Below are positions 1 to 10,572 of a DNA stretch of 64,000 nt, piece by piece. This DNA comes from Blepharisma japonicum. Taxonomy: Eukaryota; Ciliophora; Heterotrichea; Heterotrichida; Blepharismidae. The notes beneath the pieces are model-generated. The model was given only the letters and a program-made list of their open reading frames with translations. It had not been told where the DNA came from and ran no database searches. Each line of letters begins with the position of its first letter. Within the stretch, counting starts at the first letter, position 1. The translations under genes and the position numbers were made by a program. Location: positions 62,001 to 126,000 of the forward strand of contig CATKHK010000005.1 of the NCBI GenBank assembly GCA_949751835.1, given 5' to 3'.

Positions 1-7
1 ATTTGAA

Positions 8-1258
8 ATGTCAAGCCAAGTGAATAATCAAGGAGGAAAACAGCTGAGTAGAGCAAGCTCAGGAAAAATCATAAAGAAATTAACAATCAGCACAAATGAA
101 GAAAAATCAAGTGACATAGAGAATTTTATAGCTCTTGGTAAGAACTCCCCTCATGCTGTTAATCTTGGGAAAAGCAATGCTTTGGGAAGTCCAAGCAATG
201 CTGCAAGCTCAGTTTTTTCATTTTCAAATCCATCTCAAAGCCAAATTGATATCAATAGTAAAATAAAATCGCCCTCTCGGTATGTTTTTTCGACACACAG
301 TCATAGTAAGATTTTTGCTACTGGAACACCTAAAGCACATAGCTCATCTAAGCAAAGTTTCCAATCAAAAATCCTTACTCCAAGGGCAGCAAGTTCTTCC
401 TCTCTTAATACGACCAGAAAAGAGCCAATGCAAGAAAAGAATGTTAACTCCTTTCAAACACCTAAAAAAGCTAGCACAAATGAATGCACTGTAAACAGCG
501 TAGTCACACGAGTCCAGCAAAACAAAGTCAATGATACTCCTTACAAAGAGCATCTATTCCAAACTTTTCAGTCCATGAAATTCATAAAGAATTTAAGGCT
601 GCCAACAAACGAAGAACTGACAAGCAAAATCGTGAATTTGCCAAAAAGAAGGGGCTATGAGCATAAAAAAACAGTAGTTTTTGATCTTGATGAAACACTT
701 GTGCATTGTGTCGAAGATGCAAATAATGCTCATGTACCTATCAGTATTGATTTTCCAACCGGAGAAACCATAATTGCAGGTATAAACATAAGGCCATATG
801 CTAAGGAAGTCCTTATGGCTGCAAATAAAGATTATGAGGTTATTGTGTTCACAGCTTCTCATAAATGTTATGCTGATAGAGTTTTAGATTTTCTTGACCC
901 AACTGGAGTGCTTATTCATCACAGATTATATAGAGAAAATTGTTTATTTATTGATGGAGTCTATATAAAGGACTTAAGAATTCTTGCCAATAGGCAAATT
1001 AAAGATATTATCATTGTTGATAATGCTGCTTATAGTTTTGCTTATCAATTGGATAATGGAGTCCCGATTATTTCTTGGCATGATGACATGATGGATAGAG
1101 AACTGTATAAACTTATTGAATATTTAAAAACATTAGCAAGAATACATGATATTAGAATAGCTAATAGGCAGACTTTCCATTTGGATTCGTTCTACACAGA
1201 CTATATTAGAGACTTTATGAGGCAGACAGATAAAGAAAACATGCCACCCTCAGAATAA
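8..1258 (+). CDS. CTD small-phosphatase-like (FCP1/SCP) HAD phosphatase
   Basis: 416-residue protein with a low-complexity Ser/Asn-rich first half and a C-terminal FCP1-homology (NIF) domain from about residue 210. The HAD nucleophile motif FDLDETLVH (DxDxT) lies near residue 225, followed by a VIVFTAS segment and a later VDNAAYSF segment, the usual order in SCP, Dullard and CTDSPL2 proteins. The family removes phosphate from Ser residues, classically on the RNA polymerase II C-terminal repeats, but Dullard-type members act on other proteins, so the substrate is not certain. No introns are needed. Only seven bases precede the ATG, and the two codons before it are open, so the true start could lie outside the window. 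Ends in TAA. Confidence 0.85.
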   Translation: MSSQVNNQGGKQLSRASSGKIIKKLTISTNEEKSSDIENFIALGKNSPHAVNLGKSNALGSPSNAASSVFSFSNPSQSQIDINSKIKSPSRYVFSTHSHSKIFATGTPKAHSSSKQSFQSKILTPRAASSSSLNTTRKEPMQEKNVNSFQTPKKASTNECTVNSVVTRVQQNKVNDTPYKEHLFQTFQSMKFIKNLRLPTNEELTSKIVNLPKRRGYEHKKTVVFDLDETLVHCVEDANNAHVPISIDFPTGETIIAGINIRPYAKEVLMAANKDYEVIVFTASHKCYADRVLDFLDPTGVLIHHRLYRENCLFIDGVYIKDLRILANRQIKDIIIVDNAAYSFAYQLDNGVPIISWHDDMMDRELYKLIEYLKTLARIHDIRIANRQTFHLDSFYTDYIRDFMRQTDKENMPPSE

Positions 1259-1658
1259 ATTTAATAGAATTTAAATAAATAATAAATTCTTTTTCATGTA
1301 TAGGATTTTTTATTAAAAAAACAACCAATAGTATAATTTAAAAGAAAATAATTAGAGAATAATATACAAATTATGCTATTTATAAGAAAATTATTAAATA
1401 TATAGATAAATAATTTAAAGCGAAATATGAAAGAAATTAAATTTAATAAATAATTGAAAATAAATTAAATGGATAAGCATAAAATTTATATAATATAAAT
1501 GAGATAATTAATGCTCATACATACTTATATAAAACCATCAAAGCTTATGATATGATTATACCAAAAAACTGCCAGTGCATATATCAGTTAATTATAAATA
1601 TTCTCCCCAAAATTAGAGAAAAATGAAGCAGCGAATAATATCTAAATTGATAACTTAA
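1259..1658. other. AT-rich intergenic stretch, no gene seen
   Basis: 400 bases between two plus-strand genes. All frames are broken by TAA/TAG and no RNA gene or repeat was recognised. Confidence 0.6.
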
Positions 1659-2537
1659 ATGATTTCTAAATCCTCTTTCGAAGAATCGCCTCATGAAAAT
1701 ATTTTTAAAGTCTCTGTCCAAACAGATTCCACAAGTTGCGATACTTACAACAACACTTATTTGCCTGAATTCTCACAGCATCGATCATCAAACTCTCTCT
1801 CCAAAGATCTTTCAGACTCCCAACTGAGCAATTCTCAAATCCGCCCAACCTCAGAAACTTTAAACGTAAAAAACAAAAAATGCATTATCTGCAACAAAGG
1901 TGTTGGATTACGAAGAAGAAACTATACTTGCAAAGTCTGTCAAAATTATGCATGCTCTGATCACTCCTTTAAAAAGCTTCTCAGCACTTCATCAAGCAAG
2001 CCTCAAAGAATTTGCCAAAATTGTGATTCAAAAGAAACAGAAGAAGCTGTAAAGCTCCATACAAAGAGTTTTAGAGACGAAGCTGTAAGGATGGACAATG
2101 AGCTGCAGAACGCCAAAATTTATTATTTAGACATAAATAAAGACAGAAAAGAGAAAAAGTTGCTGATAAAAAAAATAGAAATAGAAAGAGAAGGTCTTGA
2201 GAGAATTCACATTCAAAAGAAAACTAGGCTGCATGAACAGTTGGAGAAAGAAGTCCAAGAAGGACTGAAATTAAAAGAATCAGTTGAAAGCTTAGAAAAA
2301 GACCGAATTGACAGAGAAAAAGACTATTTAGGGGTAATAGAAAAATGCGAAGAAAAAGAACAGTATATTCGTGCTATGCAAGAAAAATTGGAAATCTTAA
2401 ATAAAAGAAAAGAGCTAATATTGATCCAAACAAAAACAATTGATAAAAAGCTTGAAAAAGATGAAGAAATGCGAAAGAAATTTGAGAAACTGTGTAAGAA
2501 ATGCTATAGTAGAACAAGAAGCTTTAGAAATGTCTAA
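1659..2537 (+). CDS. FYVE-like zinc finger with coiled coil
   Basis: 292 residues. A cross-braced zinc finger lies at residues 75-122: C75/C78, C91/C94, C99/H102, C119/C122. The spacing is FYVE-like, with a basic RRRNYTCKVC stretch in place of the classic RRHHCR, and the sixth ligand is His rather than Cys. Residues about 125-285 are Glu/Lys-rich heptads, a long coiled coil. FYVE fingers bind phosphatidylinositol 3-phosphate on endosomes, but the changed basic motif makes lipid binding uncertain; rabphilin-type fingers have a similar layout and bind Rab GTPases. The N-terminus is Ser/Thr-rich and probably disordered. Intronless, TAA stop. Confidence 0.65.
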   Translation: MISKSSFEESPHENIFKVSVQTDSTSCDTYNNTYLPEFSQHRSSNSLSKDLSDSQLSNSQIRPTSETLNVKNKKCIICNKGVGLRRRNYTCKVCQNYACSDHSFKKLLSTSSSKPQRICQNCDSKETEEAVKLHTKSFRDEAVRMDNELQNAKIYYLDINKDRKEKKLLIKKIEIEREGLERIHIQKKTRLHEQLEKEVQEGLKLKESVESLEKDRIDREKDYLGVIEKCEEKEQYIRAMQEKLEILNKRKELILIQTKTIDKKLEKDEEMRKKFEKLCKKCYSRTRSFRNV

Positions 2538-2662
2538 AGGCATCAAGTATAAAATATATTTGTTTTATATAATCAAAATAAGATTAAAAATATTTTGACA
2601 GTTTATTTTTAATTTTCGAAAAATTTCAACATTTTATAAATTACTAAACTAATTATTTTCAA

Positions 2663-3430
2663 ATGAGCAAACCTTTTCAAGCATTTTCCTTTAAGCCGAA
2701 TAACTTATATCAGCAAAACAGGCTATTACCCCCTACTTCATGCAGAACCCCAAGCACATGCTCACGATCTGAAAAGAACAGTAGCAAAGACAAGGGTTTT
2801 AAAGAGTATGGTGAAGTAATTTTGCAAGCAAAATCCTTTATAAACTTGGTATCTCATAGACAAAAACTTCGAGATTTGCTTAAGAAAACTAAGAGAGACT
2901 CGAAATCTCCAAGTTTATTTTTATTAAAACCAGGTTCAGATATGAACGAATTCCCAGAAATTAAGAAAAGCAAAAGAAGCACAAAATCAATAAGTGTTCT
3001 AGCAAAAAATAAATGTAAATTGGTATATGAAAATAAAAGGAGCTCAGAAGAATACCAGAAAGGTGGGATTTCGTGAATTCATTACAAGCCAATTGTTATA
3101 AATGAAAGCCCAGCTTTAAGAACAAAAAGTTGCAATAATGAATCACCAAAGAGAGAGGAAAAAATAAGAAAAATGATTTTATCTGAAGAAAATTCTACAA
3201 AAAATTCCTGTATTTTATCTAAAGTAAAAGCAATATCGGGAAATGAAAACAAAAAATTAATCTCAAATAATAAACGATGTAGAGAAAGAGTAAAAACAGA
3301 AGTTTCAGAGAATAATGATGCAGAAGAGAACGAATATATAAATTCGTTGCTGATTCCCACATATTGCAAATATGAATGTGAGCCTGCTGAAGATGACAGT
3401 CCTACCTTAGAGTTTCAGCCCAGGTATTAA
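2663..3430 (+). CDS. Hypothetical basic protein
   Basis: 255 residues when the TGA at 3074-3076 is read as Trp; both halves are in one frame with no TAA/TAG. Rich in Lys, Ser and Asn, with scattered SPSL and KKTKRDSK-like basic patches. No recognised domain, signal peptide or membrane segment. It follows the FYVE-like gene by 125 bases in the same orientation and converges on the F-box/VLRF1 gene. I do not recognise the family. Confidence 0.6.
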
Positions 3431-3515
3431 TTGTAAATATGTATTTTTCCTCAATTTACTTTACCTTTATAATTAATTAAAAATTTCTAAATTCTTAAAT
3501 ATTTTCGGAGATTAT

Positions 3516-4532
3516 TTACACATTAAAAAGGAAAGTTACTGTCGTCATTTCTTCAAAAATCCTCTTGGCTTCTTCGAATTTTGCTCTTTGAATTGATGAG
3601 CCAACAGATTTAATTTTATTTTGCCATCTTTGCAAAACTCCTTCTTCCGATAAAAATATATTTCTGTTTACTCCAGGAGCAAAAAAGAAAATTGCGTTCG
3701 CGTCATCTAAAATCTGTGTATTTTCTTCGATTATTTCAATAATATTTTCTTTATGTTTTTGCTCGTTTGCTCTTCTTATTTGAGAGCCTATTGATCTTAT
3801 TCCTCCTTTTGTCTTATCAGCAGTGCTTTGCCTTTGTCCTTGTTTTCCTCTGACAACGTATTTTTTATCAGATTTATGGAAGGTGCATTTTCCATTTTCA
3901 TCAAAATTCGCAATAGAAAATGATCCACCAAGGCACAAAATTATTACAATATTTCCTTGATTTCTTAAGAATTTCAAAGAATTATCGTCAATTTTCAGCT
4001 CATGGGTAAGCTCATTATTTTTTATTTTTTGTAAAATATCTTGTTGTCGTTTTAATAGAGCATTTTTGTCTGTGAAATCAATGGCATTAAATTCATCAGA
4101 TGATGAAAGCCAAGATATAGGGTTTATTTCTTTTCCTTCTTCGTTATATATTAAAGGATTTGCAATAGAAATTTCATCGTTAAAGTCATTTATAAAGGTT
4201 TTTGTTCCACTGATGGCATCAGAACTGTTAAAGGTGTAGTGAACAGAAAATAATTCTTTTGGGAAATTATATATTTGCTGCTTTACTACGAGGAAATCTT
4301 TATTGTCTTTGTGAATAGTAGTTAGTCGTGCTTTTTTCTTGTTGTTGAATTGGATAGCTCGAAGAAAAGTCCTTCTTAGGCTACCGTATTTGATTTTTTT
4401 ATCGTATTCAGGAATTAAAGTGGCTTTTATCAAGCCATAAAGGCTTTTGGAGCTTATAGCCAAATTAAATCTTTCCTGCCGGTCTAGATAGGATGCGATA
4501 CACTCTATGGACGAATCTTGTAGGCTGTGCAT
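3516..4532 (-). CDS. F-box-like / VLRF1 (Vms1/ANKZF1-type) release-factor protein
   Basis: 338 residues. Residues about 190-330 match the VLRF1 domain: a GGSF strand near 202, FHKSDKKYVVR (218-228), the catalytic-type GxxQ loop GQRQ (232-235) and a following SIGSQIRRANE helix. In the known family Vms1/ANKZF1 cleaves peptidyl-tRNA on stalled 60S subunits during ribosome quality control, and the Gln of GxxQ is needed. Here the C2H2 finger, ankyrin repeats and VIM expected in Vms1 are absent. Instead residues 5-35 (SSIECIASYLD...SKSLYGLI) resemble an F-box helix pair. The F-box call is weaker than the VLRF1 call. TAA stop, no introns. Confidence 0.72.
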   Translation of the reverse strand: MHSLQDSSIECIASYLDRQERFNLAISSKSLYGLIKATLIPEYDKKIKYGSLRRTFLRAIQFNNKKKARLTTIHKDNKDFLVVKQQIYNFPKELFSVHYTFNSSDAISGTKTFINDFNDEISIANPLIYNEEGKEINPISWLSSSDEFNAIDFTDKNALLKRQQDILQKIKNNELTHELKIDDNSLKFLRNQGNIVIILCLGGSFSIANFDENGKCTFHKSDKKYVVRGKQGQRQSTADKTKGGIRSIGSQIRRANEQKHKENIIEIIEENTQILDDANAIFFFAPGVNRNIFLSEEGVLQRWQNKIKSVGSSIQRAKFEEAKRIFEEMTTVTFLFNV

Positions 4533-4778
4533 CAGATAAAAATGGTATATTAAACTAATTAAAAAGATGAGACTAATTTAGCATCAGTTATGTAATAATT
4601 AAAGACTGTGAATATATTGCTGGAGCCAAAAGAACTTGCCTTTACTCTTAATTAGTTCAGATAGCCTCAATTTTTCAATGAAAAAAATAAAAATTTTATT
4701 ATTAAAATTATAATTATTACTATTATATTATTGTGATTGCTAATTGATTTTATTAAAATAGTGAAAAATTAATTATAT

Positions 4779-6395
4779 TTATTGAGAAACCCAATCTGCT
4801 TTACTTTTATTCCTTCTCCTTTGGCTTGCAAGAGCTTTCATACTTTCAATAATTCATGGGTGCTCCAGCGCTTCTGCTGGCGTTATTCTTTCTTCTGGAT
4901 CCCAATTTAGGCATTCTAAATTAATCTTACTGTCAATCAAATCCACAAATTGATTATCGCTGCATCTCATTTTTTCAACTAAATTTTTAGTTGTCGGTAT
5001 TCTTACTCTTCCTTTACTATTTGGTGCTATTTTCGGTTTATCATCATTATCAAAAAACAAGCTTTTTCGTGTTGAAATTTCCAATAATTGTGCAGGCGGC
5101 AATCCTCTTATTTCCATAATACATAAAAGCTGCTCAGCCTCACTTTCCCCAGGAAAAAGCGGGTATCCAAGGAAAAGTTCTGCAAGAACACATCCAAAAG
5201 ATCACATATCAATAGCAACGGTATATTCAATCCCCAAAATAATTTCTGGGGCTCTGTAAAATCGGCTTTGTATATAGGTATATATTTTTTCATCTTCAAA
5301 ACAAGCGGAACCAAAATCAATGACCTTAATGCCTGATTTATCGCTATGCTTTAAAAGAATATTTTCTGGCTTTAAGTCGCAGTGGACTATTTTGTGATCA
5401 TAAGTAAATTTTAAACAATAGAGAAGCTGCAAGGCAAATCTTCGAATAAGACTTAGGGAAAATCCTTGAAATGAATTAGATTTCATCAATTCATATAGGT
5501 TTATGCTTAGGAGCTCAAAAGAAATGCAGAGGTGTTTTCGGAAAATAAAGTGATCTTTTAGATGAATTGCATTGGAGAAGCCGTCTGGGTCGTGCTCTTT
5601 TATGTGCTCGAGAACTCTAACTTCCACAACTGCTTGTCTATGAAATCTCCGTTTGTTTCTTATAATTTTTATAGCGATATAGTCTTGAAGTTGATGATCA
5701 AAACATTTGCAGACTTGCCCAAAACTACCTTTACCAAGAATATCTTTGATTTCATATCTATATGCAATATGATCCCCTATAGTCAATTTATAATCACCTC
5801 TTTCATCATCCATCCCATTATTGGGAGCATTCAAATTTGATTTCAATTTTTTGGCTTCTAACCCTAGAAATCAGATTGATTTGTATTCTAAAATTTCTCC
5901 TTGCTCATATAAGCTCATATTCGCTGAAAATAACTGAAGTGCTTTAGCAGCTGTAATTGGAAGATCTAAATTGTCAAATATTTGTAAAGGGTCAGTGCAG
6001 GGAGACCTAGATTTTATATTGGGAGTCAGCTTATCTATAGCTGGCATTTCAATATCAAGGCAATCAGAATTTGGTAATGAAACCCTTCTTTTGCTAAAAT
6101 TTAATTTTTTATGACTTTGAAGTGAAGTATTATTTGGATTGGCTGTTGTATCAATAAGCATAGGAAGAATAAGTTCTCTTTTCGGCGAAAACATAGAAGA
6201 ATTTTTCTTTTGGGCATCATGTATTAACGTCTTGTTTATCCTTTTCGTGTTAGAGCTAGGAAGGTCAAATGATTTTTGCTGCTTTGCTCTACGGCTAGAT
6301 AAAGTTAAGACACTGAGGTTAAGAGTTTGATTTTTAGGGCTTTGTACAATCAGTTTCAGCTTACCTATTTTGCTCCTGGGAGAAGCTCCATTCAT
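4779..6395 (-). CDS. DYRK-family dual-specificity protein kinase
   Basis: 538 residues in one frame through three TGA (Trp) codons at 5871-5873, 5202-5204 and 4854-4856. A Ser-rich N-terminal tail of about 210 residues precedes the kinase domain. Glycine loop [20 protein letters not shown] catalytic loop, DFG as IDFGSACF, and the DYRK activation segment [15 protein letters not shown] with the autophosphorylated second Tyr. One TGA encodes the Trp of DMWSFGC, an invariant kinase position, so it is direct evidence for the code. DYRKs phosphorylate Ser/Thr in RxxSP contexts and regulate growth and cytoskeleton. Ends about 15 residues after the domain. The next gene downstream on this strand starts 246 bases away. 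Confidence 0.9.
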
Positions 6396-6679
6396 TAAGA
6401 ATATTTAATGTTTAATTATGAATATTTTAACAAGTGTTTTCTAAAAATACTTGAGATTATATTGGAACGGTTAAATAGCTGTTATGTTTATAGATATTTA
6501 AACCTACCATATTAATCATTCAATTTACCTTAAAACTTTATAGTAAATAGATAAATATAAATTTCGAACGATTTTAATTCCAAAATAAAAAAATACCTAA
6601 AACAATAAATTCCAATTTTTAGCAATTAATTTTTACAATATATTATTTAAAACACTATCTATCATACACAAAATTTAAA

Positions 6680-7417
6680 TTATGAAAAGAATACTATGTT
6701 AGTAACTAATATTAAAATGCTTTCTCCTGCTAAATAAATTCCTGCTACTATATATCTGATATTATTTTCTATTGAAACCTCCTTCATCAAATGAATATAA
6801 AATGATCCAAGGCACCACAGAGACGACAAAATAGTTGCGATTATTCTTCACCAGAGTGCTCCATATAAGCAAAGTATTAGCCCAGCACAATGCCCAATAG
6901 ATGAATATCCATAAATAGACAAAATATTTAGATAAGGCATCACAATCCCAGAGTAATTAAAAAAACAATAGATCGCTAAAGGAATTGCTGCCAAAATACC
7001 ATAAACAGTAAAGCAGCCCGTAAGTATATAAGAAATATGATATCCTACTTCAGAAGTTCGAATATAGGTTTCAATATACCCAAAAGCACAAAGTAAAAAT
7101 ATCAAAGTTGCTGCAATCCATACAGATCCATATAAATCAGGAGATTTGTCGTCAAAGAAAGCAGACGTATTAAAAGGAAGCAGGGATTTCTTTATTCGGT
7201 CTACTACAAGTGCAGTATCCACATCAAAAAAAGGCTTGTAATAGCCTATTTCCCATAATTTGTAATTTTTGGCGCTTGGGGTCTTGCTGCTGTATTTTAG
7301 GTATTCTTCGAAATCATGGATTCTTTCTTGTTCTGCGTCTTCGTTTAGAGACTCTGTTGGCTTATCGTCACTTATATCTAACTCAAGAAGATTGGCACTA
7401 TATCCTTTGTTTTCCAT
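6680..7417 (-). CDS. YIPF/Yip1-domain Golgi membrane protein
   Basis: 245 residues; the TGA at 6848-6850 is read as Trp, which adds 56 residues ending in a last hydrophobic helix and TAA. The N-terminal acidic cytosolic part leads to PDLYGSVWIAATLIF, the signature start of the Yip1 domain of YIPF1/2, followed by about five hydrophobic segments. Family members sit in ER/Golgi membranes and bind Rab GTPases in vesicle traffic. Subfamily (YIPF1/2 rather than YIPF5) is inferred from the DLYGxxWI motif. Confidence 0.75.
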
Positions 7418-7516
7418 AATTAAATCAACTTATAAATAGATAATTTTCTAAACTAAATAATCACAAAATATTTATTAATATAAAAAAATTATGTATAAGC
7501 AGAACTTTAATTAGAA

Positions 7517-9397
7517 TTAACTAGGAGTCATAAAGGACCAGCCATCAAGTCTTTGTGCAGGTGTTTCATCTTCTTCTAGTTTTCCAAACATTCTTTCAGT
7601 TGTGATGTCTCTATACATTCTTTTTGATTGGTGTATTGGAGGAGCTGGTATAGTTTTTTCAATTAAAGCAGTCCAATCTAAGCCTTCAAAGAAAGGATGT
7701 TCTTTTATCTCGTCAGCATCTCGCTTAGATGCCCCTAATCTTTTACTTGGGTCACGGTTCAGCAGCTGCTTTATCAGTAATTTTGAATTTTCTGACATAG
7801 TTTTAGGTAGCCTTAGTTTTCCTCTTTGAATATTGTTAAATAACTCTTCTCGGTTGTGAGAATAATAAGGAGGAGACCCTGTAAGCATCTCATAAAGGAG
7901 AACTCCTAATAAATATCAATCTACTGAGCGTGTATGTCCAGCCCTTCTCAGCATTTCTGGCGCTAAATAAGCGACTGATCCACAAAATGATTTATTTAGC
8001 TGCCCATCAGTTACCCCTTCTTTTGAAAGCCCAAAATCAGTTAGTCTTGCATGGCCATCTTTATCAAGCACGACATTTCCAGGTTTCAAATCCCGAAAAA
8101 GAATTTCGTGCTTATGAAGCTCTTCGAGTGCCAATAAAATTTCGGCGATATAAAATCTAGCTTTGTCTTCATTAAATTTCTTCTCCCTATTCAAATACAT
8201 CCCTAAATCTCCTCCTGGGCAGAAGTCCATCACCAATACTAATTTTTCAGGAGTTTGGAATGAATAATTCAGCTTCACAATAAAAGGGTGGTTTAATTTA
8301 AGCAAAATATTTCTCTCGGTAAATGCATATCTTACAAGATTGCTTCCAAAAACTTTTTCCTTCCTCAGAACTTTTAATGCGAAGACTTCTTGTGTGTCTT
8401 TTTTCTCAACTAAATATACTTCTCCAAAGCTCCCTTTGCCTAGCTGCATCAGTCCACGAAAATCATGAGGTCCAACCTTTGAAGGTGGCAGTACAAGCTT
8501 AGGAGGTGTCATAGAAATTTTTTTCTTTTCAGGTCTTACTAGCAGTTTAGGTCTTTCATTAAAAATATTTAAATCCCTCGCTCCTGGTTTTTTTGTGCAT
8601 TTTGCGAGCATTCTATTGATTTGGTCATCTCTGGAGTTGTGCAGAAGAACACTATAAAAAGGAGTTCTTGTATATTGTGAGCTAGGAATTGGGATCCCAA
8701 GCTTTTTACAATAAGATGAAAATTCTGAATAAATTTCAATACTGGGAGATACGTCTGCTGGAGTTCTATCTAAATAATCAGCGATAGTTATGTCTGGGTC
8801 AGATTTAAGCAGCCATGAAACGATTTCGATATCCCCATGTATGGCAGCATAATGAATAGGAGTGCTGCTATCACTGTCTTTTGCATTTATATTGGCTCCT
8901 TTTTGAATTAATAGTTTTACTACACCAAGATGACCATGAAGTGCTGCTAAATGTAAAGGGGTGCGATTCATACTTGTGAGAGCATCTATATTGGTTTTGT
9001 TTCCAACTGAAATTAAAATTTCTGACGCTTCCAAGAAGCCGTAGGAGGAAGCAAGATGAAGAGAAGTTCAATCGTTTAAGCCTCTAGCATTTGGCTGGGC
9101 TACCATTTCTCCATATCGAGATTTATCAAGCAGCTCTTTGATCCTGATGATATCATTTCGTTCTACTGCTTCTCATAAGTCTATGTTTGCTTTAGGATTG
9201 AGGTTTCAGTTCTCATCAATATCCATTGAGTTTTGAGAGCTTTTTGAATATTCTTTGGATTCTTCAGAAGGACTTGTTGCATCTTTAGTTACTGGTGTTG
9301 AAGCTGTAGAATAGACTGAAGAAGCCACATTTCCATTTCCTTCTTGATCTCCATACTCTTCTTCATCAATTGTATCTAGTAATTCTTTCCCTAGCAT
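7517..9397 (-). CDS. Ankyrin-repeat AGC protein kinase
   Basis: 626 residues through several TGA-Trp codons (for example 9206-9208, and the Trp of SVDWYLLG near 7915). Acidic/Ser-rich residues 1-65, then ankyrin repeats at about 85-240 (TPLHLAALHGHLGVV and TPIHYAAIHGD cores), a linker, and an AGC kinase domain from about 314: LGKGSFGEVY, FRDLKPGNVVL, TDFGLSKEG, activation loop SFCGSVAYLAPE. The AGC C-tail is present and ends close to an aromatic WSFMTPS stretch. AGC kinases are normally activated by activation-loop phosphorylation; the ankyrins may bring a substrate or anchor. No PH or cNMP domain was seen. TAA stop. Confidence 0.87.
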
Positions 9398-9491
9398 TAT
9401 AAATGCATTAAATAATGAAATTATGCAACTTGCATGAAATTTTTCAACAGTTCCCTGTTTATCATATAATAAAAGTCTATTATTTAATTTA

Positions 9492-10508
9492 CTAATAATC
9501 TAGGTCTGCGCTCAGAAACTTGACTTTCACCATTTCTTCTTGTATTGCAATTGCTTCATTTAGTCTTTCTTCGTTTCTCTTAATAAGTTCTTTCAGTTTT
9601 CTCTTATCTCTTTCCATTCCTGATTCATATTCAATATCTTTTACTTTTTGCTTTAATTCTGCTTGCTCTTTTTCTAAAGCAACAATCATGTGGCTTATTT
9701 CTGATATATATTTTTGTTTTCCATTTCCTCTTGTACGTGATGGGCTTAAAGGTTGAACTGGTTTTAATATTTTTTTAACTGGTTTTTTTTTCTTAGTTTC
9801 AATCTTTAATTTATCTTCGCTTTTAGCAGCTCTGATTCTAGGCTGCTGCGTTAAATCTTCTATTTGTTGTATCAATTTTTCTATTTTTTTGTCTTTTTCT
9901 CTGACGACCTGCATAAACCTTTCTTCATCTTCTCTTATCTTATTTTTAAATGCTTCAGCTTGTTGCTCTTTTTTTGCTTTTAGTGTTCTAAAGCTAATCT
10001 GCATTTCTTGGAGTTGTTTATTAATATCAGAGGCTTCATCATTAAATTGTTTTCTTTCTTGTATAAGCCTTTCTTGCAGCTCTCTCATATCTCTTTCCCA
10101 ATTCAATTTTTCTTTAGCATGCTGAGAGACATGTAATTCTTTTTCTCTTTTGATTATATCTAGTTGAGCATGGGCAAATTTAGACTCAGATTTAGATTTT
10201 GAAAGTTCTACCTCAAGTTCCCTAACTTGTTTTTCCAGAAGTTTTATCCTAATTTCAATGTCTTTTTCACCAAATCTATTAGGAGATCTATTAGGAGATC
10301 CGCTGGGAGATTCTTTATCACTTTCTTCATCAGATTCACCAAGTTCTGGATATCACTTATTTGAAGATGTATCATGCAATAAATCTGAATAATCTCTCCC
10401 AGGCGACGGAGTTCTAGCTTTCAAAGCATCTTCATATAAACTATTAGTAGAAAAATGCGCCCCAGTCCGATTCATATTTGAATTTTGTGGTTCGTTGATA
10501 TATGACAT
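9492..10508 (-). CDS. Coiled-coil protein
   Basis: 338 residues from the ATG at 10506-10508. The Ser/Pro-rich N-terminus contains a short repeat (SPSGSPNRSPNRF, about 79-91). From there to the end it is almost continuous charged coiled coil (Glu/Lys/Gln heptads), interrupted by a basic KKKKPVKKILKPVQPLSPSR linker. No enzyme domain. Such layouts are common in centrosomal, basal-body or cortical ciliate proteins, but the sequence does not decide which. Stop codon is TAG. Confidence 0.7.
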
Positions 10509-10572
10509 ATCCTCTATAATTCTTTATGATTTTTTTCCATTAAATAATTATGAAAGAAATAAGGTATTAACA

